A DNA stretch of 24,025 nt. Origin: Sphingomonas sp. Lineage in GTDB: Bacteria > Pseudomonadota > Alphaproteobacteria > Sphingomonadales > Sphingomonadaceae. The notes below the pieces were generated by a model. The model did not search any database. It saw nothing but the letters and a program-made list of their open reading frames with translations, and was not told the DNA's origin. Below are positions 7,577 through 15,990 of the stretch, piece by piece; position 1 is the stretch's first letter, and each line of letters opens with the position of its first letter. The stretch lies in assembly GCA_030824725.1 (NCBI GenBank), contig JAPJRE010000014.1, positions 1 through 24,025 on the forward strand. Direction: 5' to 3'. The translations under genes were made by a program, and so were the position numbers.

Positions 7577-8865
7577 GGTTCCTGTTCGACGCTACATCGA
7601 TGCTGCTGCGCCGCCGCATCCCGGTGATGACGGGCATCGATCGTGTGGAATTCGCGATCGCCGACGCTCTTCTCGGTGCGGTACGACGCGGGGCGGCGAC
7701 CGTCGACTTCCTTATCGCCACTCCCGCCGGAAAGTGGGTGATCTCGAGCGAGGTGATGGCACTCCAGCTGTGCGCCATCGTAGAACAACGCGGGCTCGAT
7801 GCCCGCCCCGGCCCCTTGCTCGATGCCGTATTTGCCGCGCTGGCAGCGGACGGTCCGCCGCGTGCCCCCGGTGCTCGACTGGCAACGCTCCAGTCCATGC
7901 CCAGCAAGATGCGGCGCGTAGTCGACCTTGGTTTCTTGATCGCGCGACACGCCGTGCCCCTCGACCGCCATCTGGCCCGTGTCGGGGCGTTGCACTACAT
8001 CCACGCGTCTCATCGCGGATTTTCTCGCCCCCGGGAGTTCGACTGGCTCGCACGGCAAGAGGTCGATGCAACTTTCTTCATACACGATTTGATCCCGCTC
8101 GATTTCCCGGCGTTCTGCGGGGACGGTGCGCGCCGCAATGCGCATGCCGGTCTCTCCGTGCTTGCCCGCTTCGCGGATCGGATCGCGACGCCCTCCTGGT
8201 ACGCGGCCGAACGGCTCCAGTACTGGTTGTCCGAATCGATGCTACCCCAGCCGCCCGTCACGGTACGGCGACTGGGCGCGGGACGTCTTGTGGCGCCCAA
8301 TCCCGGCTATTCTCGGGACGTGAACCGCAATCTGGCGCCCTTCTGGCTTTGTATCGGCACCATCGAAGGGCGTAAGAACATCGGAGCCTTGCTCTCGCTG
8401 TGGCGCTCGGCAGCTGGCGCTGAGGGGGGGCTCCCTCGGCTGGTGCTCGCAGGCGCGCGCGGCTGGCGCAATGATGCCGTATTGGCGGCGCTCGATACCG
8501 ATGCGATGTTGGCGCAACACATCCTGGAGGTGGAGGGTCTGAACGATGCCGAACTGGCGATCCTGATCGGGCTTGCGCGTGGCGTGGTGACGCCATCGTT
8601 GGTCGAAGGATTCAGTCTGGCCCCGGCCGAGGCAGTGGCTTTGCAACGTCCAGCTATCGTGTCGGCCATTCCCGCTCATCTCGAACTCGCCGCCGAATCA
8701 CCTCTGGTGCGCGTGATGGATGCCGATTGGCGCCCAGAAGCGCCCCTGCCGTCCCTGGCTGGTGCGGCTAAATATCGTTCATGGGAGGCATTTGGCAGCG
8801 CATTCGTGGCATGGCTCGAAGCTGAAGGCGCGGGGACGCGGCGTTCGGCCGTACTCGGCAGCTGA
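7573..8865 (+). CDS. Glycosyltransferase family 4
   Basis: Encodes 430 residues from the ATG at 7573, which overlaps the gmhB stop. GT4 (GT-B fold, retaining) features are HDLIPLDFP (171-179), the linker into the C-terminal donor domain at CIGTIEGRKN (260-269), LVLAGARGW (290-298), and the EX7E motif EGFSLAPAE (345-353). The N-terminal FLFDATSMLLRRRIPVMTGI resembles mannosyltransferase-type capsule enzymes of this family. No signal peptide or membrane segment is seen, so it acts at the cytoplasmic face. It likely adds one sugar of the polymer; donor and acceptor are unknown. A non-coding gap of 244 bases follows. Confidence 0.88.
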   Translation: MRFLFDATSMLLRRRIPVMTGIDRVEFAIADALLGAVRRGAATVDFLIATPAGKWVISSEVMALQLCAIVEQRGLDARPGPLLDAVFAALAADGPPRAPGARLATLQSMPSKMRRVVDLGFLIARHAVPLDRHLARVGALHYIHASHRGFSRPREFDWLARQEVDATFFIHDLIPLDFPAFCGDGARRNAHAGLSVLARFADRIATPSWYAAERLQYWLSESMLPQPPVTVRRLGAGRLVAPNPGYSRDVNRNLAPFWLCIGTIEGRKNIGALLSLWRSAAGAEGGLPRLVLAGARGWRNDAVLAALDTDAMLAQHILEVEGLNDAELAILIGLARGVVTPSLVEGFSLAPAEAVALQRPAIVSAIPAHLELAAESPLVRVMDADWRPEAPLPSLAGAAKYRSWEAFGSAFVAWLEAEGAGTRRSAVLGS

Positions 8866-9060
8866 TGATCTCGCATCGGTGCGACGGATCGCTTCGCGCT
8901 CGGTGGGATCCTCGCCGCGCTGGTTGTTTCTCGCACTGCAGCAGGCTATCGACAATTCCGCAATGGTGTACGATGCGTTGAAATCATGGTCTTTGCCGCC
9001 GCACGATGGCGTCCTCTCGGCGCAATGGGTTATGTTCCCGCTATATCTTCCATCGATCGA

Positions 9061-9090
9061 TTGACGTAGGGCTGCGTGGCTCTCGATATT
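9061..9090 (+). promoter_or_regulatory. Candidate internal promoter before the AGE/hldE/hldD genes
   Basis: In the 244-base gap after the GT4 gene, TTGACG (9061-9066) and GATATT (9085-9090) are 18 bases apart and sit about 20 bases before the ATG at 9110. The -35 box matches five of six consensus positions, the -10 box four of six. Nothing else of note is in the gap. Confidence 0.35.
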
Positions 9091-9109
9091 CCCCTGCACA
9101 TGAGGTTTT

Positions 9110-10336
9110 ATGCAAGCGACGCACGGCTCGGTTACGGCTCTGGCGGGAAACGTGGTTGAAGATGCGGCAAGGACCTATTTACAGGACGCGCTCTCCCTGC
9201 TGGTCGATATTGCGCCAGATCGCGGCCTTGGCGGATTTCATGAGCGGTTGGATTGGCAAGGAAGGCCGATCGATCCTGGATTCAAGCGTGTTCGTGTTAC
9301 GGGTCGTCAAATCTACGTGTTCTGTCAGGCCGCGCTAGGCGGGGTTCCCGGTGCAGCCGCGGTCGCCGAAGCCGGCGCGGAATTTCTGATCCGCAATGCG
9401 ATTCGCGCCGACGGTCAGTTCGTGTCTCGCCTCCGCGCCGACGGTGCCGTGCTGGATGCGAAGGCGGATCTCTACGACATCGCGTTTGGCCTCTTCGGGC
9501 TCGCCTGGTGGTACAAGCTGTCCGGCGATCCCCGCGCCCTGAGCCTGGCCGAAGCGTCGTTGCGCGCGCTGCACCAGACCATGCGTAGCCCGACCGGCAT
9601 TGGCTTCGTGGCGCGGGAGGGAGGGGATCTTGCGCACGAGCAGAATCCGCACATGCACTTGTTCGAGGCAGCCGTGTTCCTCGCCGCGTTTACTGGCAGT
9701 TCGGCGTTCAAGGAACTTGCCGACGAGCTCTTCGCGCTTGCTTCGACGACGCTGTTCGATCCGGAGACCGGCACACTCGCCGAGTTCTTCGATTCGAGCT
9801 GGCGGCGTACCCCTGCCGATGGCGCAATTCGTATCGAGCCCGGCCACCATTTCGAGTGGGTTTGGCTTCTTGCTCGCTATCGCGCAATCGGTGGTGATGC
9901 CGGGGCCTCCGTCGTTGCGGACCGTCTTTTCGGCTTCGCGCACGCGCATGGCCATGATCCGCGAACCGGGTTGTTGTTCGATGTGGTCGACCCCGCTGGT
10001 TCGCCGATTGAAACGGATTTGCGCATCTGGCCGAACACCGAATTGCTAAAGGCGCAGGTAGCCATGCAGGAAGCCGGCAGCGAGGGTGCGGGCCGGGAGA
10101 GCGTGGCGATGGATCGTACGGCAGCGCTGGTTCTCGACCGCTTTCTGTCGCCCGCGGCGAGCGGTGCGGCCGCGGATCTACGAACGGGTCTGTGGATCGA
10201 CTATCTTCGCGCCGATGGTGTCACGCTGAAGTCAGATCACGTTCCAGCATCGACCATGTATCATATCATGTTCGGCTTCGGCGAGTTTCTGCGGCATCGT
10301 GCAGGCCACGACGCCTTTAGCGGACTTCCATGGTAA
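9110..10336 (+). CDS. AGE-family (N-acylglucosamine 2-epimerase superfamily) sugar epimerase/isomerase
   Basis: Encodes 408 residues, the usual length for the (alpha/alpha)6-barrel AGE superfamily, which interconverts aldoses and ketoses or epimerises sugars at C2 (mannose isomerase, GlcNAc 2-epimerase, some mannose-6-phosphate isomerases). Conserved blocks are NPHMHLFEAAVF (179-190), PGHHFEWVWLL (244-254), RIWPNTELLKA (305-315) and TMYHIMFGFGE (382-392), carrying the conserved active-site histidines. ATG at 9110 follows TGAGG at a short spacing. It sits between two glycosyltransferases and hldE, so it most likely supplies a sugar for the polymer or for heptose synthesis (inference). The exact substrate cannot be read off. 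Confidence 0.85.
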   Translation: MQATHGSVTALAGNVVEDAARTYLQDALSLLVDIAPDRGLGGFHERLDWQGRPIDPGFKRVRVTGRQIYVFCQAALGGVPGAAAVAEAGAEFLIRNAIRADGQFVSRLRADGAVLDAKADLYDIAFGLFGLAWWYKLSGDPRALSLAEASLRALHQTMRSPTGIGFVAREGGDLAHEQNPHMHLFEAAVFLAAFTGSSAFKELADELFALASTTLFDPETGTLAEFFDSSWRRTPADGAIRIEPGHHFEWVWLLARYRAIGGDAGASVVADRLFGFAHAHGHDPRTGLLFDVVDPAGSPIETDLRIWPNTELLKAQVAMQEAGSEGAGRESVAMDRTAALVLDRFLSPAASGAAADLRTGLWIDYLRADGVTLKSDHVPASTMYHIMFGFGEFLRHRAGHDAFSGLPW

Positions 10337-10369
10337 GCAGTTTCCTCTTTCTCACGCTGGAGTTTTCTT

Positions 10370-11866
10370 GTGTCTACTTCAATCGCTAGGTCGGTTCGCC
10401 TAGAGAGTGCGCGCGTGCTCGTGGTGGGTGACCTGATGTTCGACCGGTTCTGCTACGGGTCGGTGTCGAGGATTTCTCCAGAGGCGCCGGTGCCGGTGGT
10501 CCACGTCAGCCGCGAGCAGGCGATGCTAGGAGGCTCCGGCAACGTGCTCGCCAATCTTTGTGCCGTGGGCAGTGCGGCAGGTCTAATTGGCGTGATCGGC
10601 GATGACGACGCTGGAAGGCAATGCGCGGCGATGGTTGCGCGCAGCGGTGGTGATGCCTCCTTGCTCGTCGTTGATCCGAGCCGACCGACTACGGTCAAGA
10701 CGCGCTTTATCAGTGGCAGCCAGCAATTGCTTCGCTGCGACTATGAGTCGGTGGGCCCAGCGGGCGCAGATGTTGAGCATCAACTGATCCACAACTTCGA
10801 TCGGGCGCTTGAACATTATGACGTCGTAGCGCTGTCGGACTACGCAAAGGGCGTTCTTACGGACGCCGTGCTGGCACATGTAATCGCCGCATGCCGGGCG
10901 CGAAACGTGCCTGTGATCGTCGATCCCAAACGTCGTGATTTCTCGGCCTATGCCGGGGCGACCGTGATCAAACCTAATCGCGCCGAACTGTCACATTCTG
11001 TCGGCATGCCCTGCACCGATCTCGCCGCGAGCGAGATTGCGGCACGCGCGGTCATGCAACAGACGGGCGCAGCGATCCTGCTGACTCTTTCGGAGGCAGG
11101 TATGGCGCTGTTCCGGCCCGATCGCGACACGATGCACTTGCATGCAACGGCGACGGAAGTGTTCGATGTGTCCGGTGCCGGCGATACGGCGCTCGCCATC
11201 TTCTGCGCGGGTCTCGCGGTCGGACGGGCAATGGAAGAGGCTGCAATGCTTGCCAACGCTGCCGCCGGCGCCGTGGTCCGCAAGCTGGGCACCGCAACCC
11301 TGTCGCAGGCCGAACTTGCCCGAGCGGTCGCGGCGATCGATGCGCCCGCAGTGTCGACCATCTGTTCGGCGGAAACGGCGGCCTGGCAGGTGGAGAGTTG
11401 GAAGCAGGAGGGCTTGCGCGTCGGCTTCACCAATGGCTGCTTCGACATCGTGCATGCCGGGCACATCCGCATTTTGCGGGAGGCGCGTGCGCGATGCGAC
11501 CGGCTCGTTGTTGGCCTCAACAGCGATCAGTCCGTCGCACGGCTCAAGGGGCCGTCTCGCCCAGTCCAGTCGCAAGACTCCCGAGCTTCCGTGCTTGCCG
11601 CCATCGATGCCGTCGACCTTGTGGTGATTTTCGACGAGGACACGCCGCAGCGCGTGATCGAGCTACTGATACCCACGGATCTGATAAAAGGGGCCGACTA
11701 CCGTGAGGACGACGTTGTGGGAGGCGGATTCGTGAAGGCGCATGGCGGTTGCGTACATTTGATTGATCTGGTGCCTGGCCTATCGACCAGTGCGGCGATT
11801 GCGCGCATCCAGCAGCAGGACTCGGCGGAAGCCGACTCGAACGTCGTTTCGGCAGGTGCGGCATGA
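10370..11866 (+). CDS. hldE: Bifunctional heptose-7-phosphate kinase / heptose-1-phosphate adenylyltransferase
   Basis: Encodes 498 residues, slightly longer than E. coli HldE. The N-terminal ribokinase-like domain (about 1-325) begins VLVVGDLMFDRFCYGSVSRI, has LGGSGNVLANL (53-63) and the catalytic DVSGAGDT (266-273), with Asp272 as base. The C-terminal nucleotidyltransferase domain has GFTNGCFDIVHAGHIRIL (352-369) with HxGH at 362-365, then DLIKGADY and GLSTSAAI. It makes heptose 1,7-bisphosphate and then ADP-D-glycero-beta-D-manno-heptose after GmhB has acted. The GTG start at 10370 follows CTGGAG by seven bases. Its stop overlaps hldD (ATGA), implying translational coupling. Confidence 0.93.
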   Translation: MSTSIARSVRLESARVLVVGDLMFDRFCYGSVSRISPEAPVPVVHVSREQAMLGGSGNVLANLCAVGSAAGLIGVIGDDDAGRQCAAMVARSGGDASLLVVDPSRPTTVKTRFISGSQQLLRCDYESVGPAGADVEHQLIHNFDRALEHYDVVALSDYAKGVLTDAVLAHVIAACRARNVPVIVDPKRRDFSAYAGATVIKPNRAELSHSVGMPCTDLAASEIAARAVMQQTGAAILLTLSEAGMALFRPDRDTMHLHATATEVFDVSGAGDTALAIFCAGLAVGRAMEEAAMLANAAAGAVVRKLGTATLSQAELARAVAAIDAPAVSTICSAETAAWQVESWKQEGLRVGFTNGCFDIVHAGHIRILREARARCDRLVVGLNSDQSVARLKGPSRPVQSQDSRASVLAAIDAVDLVVIFDEDTPQRVIELLIPTDLIKGADYREDDVVGGGFVKAHGGCVHLIDLVPGLSTSAAIARIQQQDSAEADSNVVSAGAA

Positions 11867-12831
11867 TTCTGGTAACGGGCGGGGCAGGCTTTATCGGTGC
11901 AAATATCGTTGCGCACCTCGGCAACGATCGGCGGGTCACGGTTTGCGACTGGCTCGGGACGGACGACAAGTGGAAGAATCTTCGCCATGAGCGCGTGCAT
12001 CGCTTCCTCCTCCCGGAGCAGTTGCCCGCATTCCTGGAGGAAGATGGCGCCGCTATTGAGGCAGTCGTGCATATGGGGGCGATCAGCGCCACCACCGAGC
12101 GCGACGTCGACCTGATCGTGAGGAGCAATCTGCACCTCAGTGAGCAGCTTTGGCGCTTCTGTGCACGCCGCGGCATACCGTTCATCTATGCTTCGTCGGC
12201 CGCGACATATGGTGACGGGGGGCTGGGCTTCGACGATCGATCGGATGCTGACTATCTGTACCGGCTGCGTCCGCTCAATCCCTATGGCTGGAGCAAGCTG
12301 GCGTTCGACCGGCAGATGCTCGACCGGGTAGCGGCTGGCGAGTCAGCGCCCCTGCGGTGGGCCGGACTGAAGTTCTTCAACGTCTACGGACCGCGTGAGC
12401 GCCACAAGGGCGCCATGCGGTCGGTGGTGACCTCGAGCTTCGACCAGCTCGCCGACGGCGGTGCGCTCCGATTGTTCCGGTCCGACCATCCGGATTATGT
12501 GGACGGCGGGCAGAAGCGCGACTTCGTGTATGTCGAAGATTGCGTGCGGATCATCGCCTGGATGATCGACCATGGCTTCCCGAGCGACTTGTATAATGTC
12601 GGCACGGGGCGTGCCCAGACGTGGCTCGACGTGGGTACCGCCATGTTTGCGGCGCTTGGCCGTGCGCCGAGCATCGAGTTCGTCGACATGCCCGCGCAGC
12701 TCGTGGGGCGATACCAGTATTTCACCGAAGCGAAGATGGACAAAATTCGGGCGATTGGCGCACCCGTGCCGTCGACCGATCTGATGACAGGGGTAGCGGC
12801 TACCTATCGTTACATCAAAGACGAAGCGTGA
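11863..12831 (+). CDS. hldD: ADP-L-glycero-D-manno-heptose 6-epimerase
   Basis: A 322-residue short-chain dehydrogenase/reductase-fold epimerase that converts the D-glycero to the L-glycero form of ADP-manno-heptose with bound NADP. Seen are the nucleotide motif GGAGFIG (6-12), SSAATYG (111-117), the catalytic Tyr141 and Lys145 in YGWSK, and FFNVYGPRERHKGAMRS, a hallmark of HldD. Length is typical. The start overlaps the hldE stop and its own stop overlaps the GTG of the next gene, so heptose synthesis and polymer export are tied in one transcript. It is the last step for the activated sugar used by the GT9 enzyme. Confidence 0.93.
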   Translation: MILVTGGAGFIGANIVAHLGNDRRVTVCDWLGTDDKWKNLRHERVHRFLLPEQLPAFLEEDGAAIEAVVHMGAISATTERDVDLIVRSNLHLSEQLWRFCARRGIPFIYASSAATYGDGGLGFDDRSDADYLYRLRPLNPYGWSKLAFDRQMLDRVAAGESAPLRWAGLKFFNVYGPRERHKGAMRSVVTSSFDQLADGGALRLFRSDHPDYVDGGQKRDFVYVEDCVRIIAWMIDHGFPSDLYNVGTGRAQTWLDVGTAMFAALGRAPSIEFVDMPAQLVGRYQYFTEAKMDKIRAIGAPVPSTDLMTGVAATYRYIKDEA

Positions 12832-14018
12832 AGACAGGATCCGTGACCGACAGGCCCTTCGATGCGGCGCAGCAGCATCCGCCCATGGCGGGCGGATGGG
12901 CAGCGCGCGCGCGTGCGCTTTGGGGTGAGCGGTTCGGCGCCATCCTCTTCGTGATTAGCTTTGTGATTCCCACGGCGCTTGCTGTCTTGTTCTTTGGTCT
13001 GATCGCTTCCGACCGGTATGTGTCGGAAGCCCAGTTCATCGTTCGCAGTGTTTCGCGTCCTGCCGCGGAAGGAGCGGGTGCGTATTTGCGCGACTTCGGC
13101 ATTATGCGTGCCAATGACGACATCTATGCAATCCAGGCATTCTTGAAGTCCCGAGATGCAATGGAAGGCGTCGAACGCGCGCTAAATCTGCGAGAGATCT
13201 ATCGTGCGCAAGGCGCCGACTCGGTCACGCGCTATCATGCCGACGGTACAGAAGATACGCGCGAAGCACTTTACCGATATTTCATTCGTCAGGTCGGCAT
13301 TGAGAAGGACCAAGAGACAGGGATCACCAAGGTTCGCGTGAGCGCATATCGAGCTACCGATGCACAGGCGATTCTGAACGTGCTTGTGCAACTGAGCGAG
13401 GCGCGCGTGAACGTGATGAACGAGCGCGCAAGACGGGACGCTGTCTCAGCTGCGGAGCGAAATTTCGCCGAGGCCGCGCGGGAACTCGCCGCCACTAATG
13501 CGGCGCTGACCCAGTATCGCGATCGGGAGTCGGTGGTAGACCCTGCGCAATCCGCAGGCGCCGCCTTGGAGCAGGGCACGGCCATCGATCAAGAATTGGC
13601 CTCCAGCCGGGTCCAGCTTCAGTCCTTTGTCGAGAAGGCGCCGCGCAATCCGGCAATCGCCGCACTCCGCCGCAAGATCGCCGCGCTCGAAGCGCAAGCG
13701 GGCGCGCAGCGGCGCGACCTGACGGGCGGGCCCTCGGCAATCTCGGGCAAGCTTGGCGGATATGAAGATCTCTTCGTCAGGCGTGAACTTGCGGAGAAGA
13801 AATTCGAGTCGGCACAGGTGCGCCTGCAGAGCGCACGTCAGGAAGCCGATAGCCAGCAAGTCTATATTGAAATGATCGCTCGACCCAGCCTTCCGGATCA
13901 GGCGCTGGAACCGCGGCGGTTGCGCTACATCGGTACGGTCGCGCTCACCTCGGCCTGGGCTTTCATGATCCTTTATCTTCTCGTCGCCGGCAGCCGCGAA
14001 CACTTGAACCTGAGCTGA
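12828..14018 (+). CDS. KpsE/CtrB-like capsule export inner-membrane protein, first copy
   Basis: Encodes 396 residues from a GTG at 12828 that overlaps the hldD stop (GTGA); a GTG at 12843 is an equally possible start. It is a polysaccharide copolymerase (PCP-type) protein of ABC-dependent capsule systems: one membrane segment near residues 37-60 (FGAILFVISFVIPTALAVLF), followed by the diagnostic SDRYVSEAQFIVRS. A long periplasmic part with predicted coiled coil (roughly 185-345, Ala/Arg/Glu-rich) follows, then a second membrane segment before the C-terminus. It would bridge the KpsM/KpsT transporter and the outer-membrane lipoprotein. A second homologue lies after kpsM. Confidence 0.87.
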   Translation: MKTGSVTDRPFDAAQQHPPMAGGWAARARALWGERFGAILFVISFVIPTALAVLFFGLIASDRYVSEAQFIVRSVSRPAAEGAGAYLRDFGIMRANDDIYAIQAFLKSRDAMEGVERALNLREIYRAQGADSVTRYHADGTEDTREALYRYFIRQVGIEKDQETGITKVRVSAYRATDAQAILNVLVQLSEARVNVMNERARRDAVSAAERNFAEAARELAATNAALTQYRDRESVVDPAQSAGAALEQGTAIDQELASSRVQLQSFVEKAPRNPAIAALRRKIAALEAQAGAQRRDLTGGPSAISGKLGGYEDLFVRRELAEKKFESAQVRLQSARQEADSQQVYIEMIARPSLPDQALEPRRLRYIGTVALTSAWAFMILYLLVAGSREHLNLS

Positions 14019-14021
14019 TCC

Positions 14022-14813
14022 ATGTTCGGCCGAACCGTCCTGCATCCTCGCGCTCAACGCAAGGCTCGAACAATCAACGCGCTGCTCGTCCGCGAGCTCA
14101 TGGCGCGTTTCGGTCACCACAATATCGGCTTCCTATGGCAGATCGTCGAGCCGCTGGCGCTTTCGCTGGGAGTGATGATTTCCTGGTCGCTCATCTACGG
14201 CGACAGGAATCATGGTGTCCGGGTGATCCCGCTCGTGCTGACCGGCTATACCCTGCTGACGCTGTGGCGGCACATGGTTGCCCGGCTGAACCATAGCTTC
14301 CGGCACGGCTCCGGCCTGTTGTTCCACCGGGTCGTGCGTCCGGCCGACATTTTGATCGCGCGTGGCCTGATCGAGTCGATCGGGACGCTGGTCGCGTTCT
14401 TCGTCGCCTACATTCCGCTCATGCTGCTCGACGTGATCCAGCCGGTCGACGATTATCTCGTTCTGCTGGGCGCTTGGACGATCATGTGCAGCCTCACCTT
14501 CGGCGTGGCGCTGATCATTACCGCTCTCGCGCATTTCTCCGATGCGTTCGAGCGGCTCGTTCAGCCGGTCATGTATCTGATTCTACCGCTTACCGGCGTC
14601 TTCTACATGGTGTATTGGCTGCCTCCCGCAGGGCGTGAGGTGGTCCTCTACTCGCCGCTGGTGCATCTTAGCGAGATGTTCCGAGCAGGATATTTCGGGT
14701 CGGACGTGCCGACCTACTGGCAATTGAGCTATCCGCTGGTTTGGAGCATCGCCACCAACGCGATCGGTTGGCTGCTGGTCCTCAAGGCGCAACGCCATAT
14801 CGAACTGGAATGA
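14022..14813 (+). CDS. kpsM: KpsM-like ABC-2 type polysaccharide export permease
   Basis: A 263-residue integral membrane protein with about six hydrophobic segments, the usual size for KpsM/CtrC. The N-terminus has LVRELMARFGHHNIGFLWQI, typical of ABC-2 capsule permeases, where the short amphipathic helix precedes the first membrane span. Later spans include LILPLTGVFYMVYWLPPAGR and the conserved YSPLVHLSEMFRAGYFG. It forms the cytoplasmic-membrane channel through which the finished polysaccharide is exported, energised by the ATPase at 15983. It begins three bases after the preceding stop and is followed after one base by the second KpsE-like gene. Confidence 0.9.
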   Translation: MFGRTVLHPRAQRKARTINALLVRELMARFGHHNIGFLWQIVEPLALSLGVMISWSLIYGDRNHGVRVIPLVLTGYTLLTLWRHMVARLNHSFRHGSGLLFHRVVRPADILIARGLIESIGTLVAFFVAYIPLMLLDVIQPVDDYLVLLGAWTIMCSLTFGVALIITALAHFSDAFERLVQPVMYLILPLTGVFYMVYWLPPAGREVVLYSPLVHLSEMFRAGYFGSDVPTYWQLSYPLVWSIATNAIGWLLVLKAQRHIELE

Positions 14814-14814
14814 C

Positions 14815-15990
14815 ATGCACGCGCCGAAATCCGATCTAAGCAGCACGGGACGCGCGCTGGTGCGCGTTTCTGGCCCGCTGGCCGTCGGCGGACCGGCGCC
14901 GCTTGCCCCGGCTGCACGGGTGCGTCGATGGCTGATGCTGTTCCTTTTCGTCATCCCCGTCGCTTGTTCGATCCTGTACAACTTCGTCATTGCGACGCCG
15001 CGCTATGCATCGGAGATGAGCTTCGTCGTGCGCTCGGTGGAAGGTGCGCGCGACCGATTCAGTATCCTCAATCTCGCCCAATCCGGTGCCGCGCAGGACA
15101 ACAGCGAGGCGATTGTCGCCTTTGTACGCTCCCGAGACATGCTCGCGCAGATCGATCGGGATGGCGTGGTGCGGCGCGCTTTTGCCGATCGCCGCCTTGA
15201 TCCATTTGCGCGCTTCCCATCGCTCCTCAACGGCTCGACCGGTGAGGATTTTTATCGGCATGTCGGCCGCTATGTCTCGGCAGAGTTCGATCGAGGCACC
15301 GATCTCACGCGGGTCGAAGTGCAGGCATTTTCGGCGGCCGAGGCGCAGCAGATTGCGGGCCGTATCCTTGATTCCTCCGAGCGCATGGTCAATCGCCTGA
15401 ATGAGCGCGCGCGAGGCAACCTCGTGCAGACCAGCGAGGCGGAGCGCGACCGTGCATCAGCTGCGCTATCGGCAATTCTGGCGAAGCTGACAGTGGTCCG
15501 CGCCCAGAACCGCCTGCTCGAGCCGAAGCTCGACGCTGGTGCGGCGCTGAAGCTTAGTTCGACTACCGCGCAGGCGCTGATGCGTGCGGAAGTGCAACTC
15601 GCTCAAATCGCGCGAGTCGCGCCGCGGAGTCCTCAGATACAGCAGCTGCGTCTTCGCCGCGCGGCGTTGGAGCAGCAATTGGCGCGGCAGCAGGCGCAGG
15701 CGGCGGGCGGCACTGGCTCGCTGGCAGATCGCATGCGCGGCTATGAAGAACTGTCGGCGGAGCGTGACGTAGCCGAGAAGCAATTGCTTGCCGCCAGCTT
15801 GGCGCTCGTCGCGGCACGTAGCGGTGCCAGCCGCGAGCAGCTCTACATCGAGCGGGTCGCGGAGCCGAACCTTCCGGATGAGCCGCTATACCCACGCGCG
15901 TGGCGAAATCTGCTGTTCACGGTTCTGATTGCAGGATGCATTCTGTGGATCGCATCGTCGCTTACCGAGGTGGTAATGGGCGATGACTGA
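14815..15990 (+). CDS. KpsE/CtrB-like capsule export inner-membrane protein, second copy
   Basis: Encodes 391 residues with the same plan as the protein from 12828: a membrane segment near 38-60 (LMLFLFVIPVACSILYNFVI), the family block TPRYASEMSFVVRSVEG, a long Ala/Arg/Gln-rich coiled-coil region, ERVAEPNLPDEPLYPRAW close to the C-terminus, and a final membrane span. Similarity to the first copy is clear in the two hydrophobic ends and the ending (PNLPDEP versus PSLPDQA), but the middle differs widely, so it is an old paralogue and not a recent duplication. Its 3' end overlaps the kpsT start by eight bases. It could form mixed oligomers with the first copy (inference). Confidence 0.85.
   Translation: MHAPKSDLSSTGRALVRVSGPLAVGGPAPLAPAARVRRWLMLFLFVIPVACSILYNFVIATPRYASEMSFVVRSVEGARDRFSILNLAQSGAAQDNSEAIVAFVRSRDMLAQIDRDGVVRRAFADRRLDPFARFPSLLNGSTGEDFYRHVGRYVSAEFDRGTDLTRVEVQAFSAAEAQQIAGRILDSSERMVNRLNERARGNLVQTSEAERDRASAALSAILAKLTVVRAQNRLLEPKLDAGAALKLSSTTAQALMRAEVQLAQIARVAPRSPQIQQLRLRRAALEQQLARQQAQAAGGTGSLADRMRGYEELSAERDVAEKQLLAASLALVAARSGASREQLYIERVAEPNLPDEPLYPRAWRNLLFTVLIAGCILWIASSLTEVVMGDD

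Noticed and set aside
7422..8375. Plus-strand 317-codon frame overlapping gmhB and the GT4 gene
   Set aside because: Arg/Pro-rich shadow of two genes that carry clear motifs in another frame.
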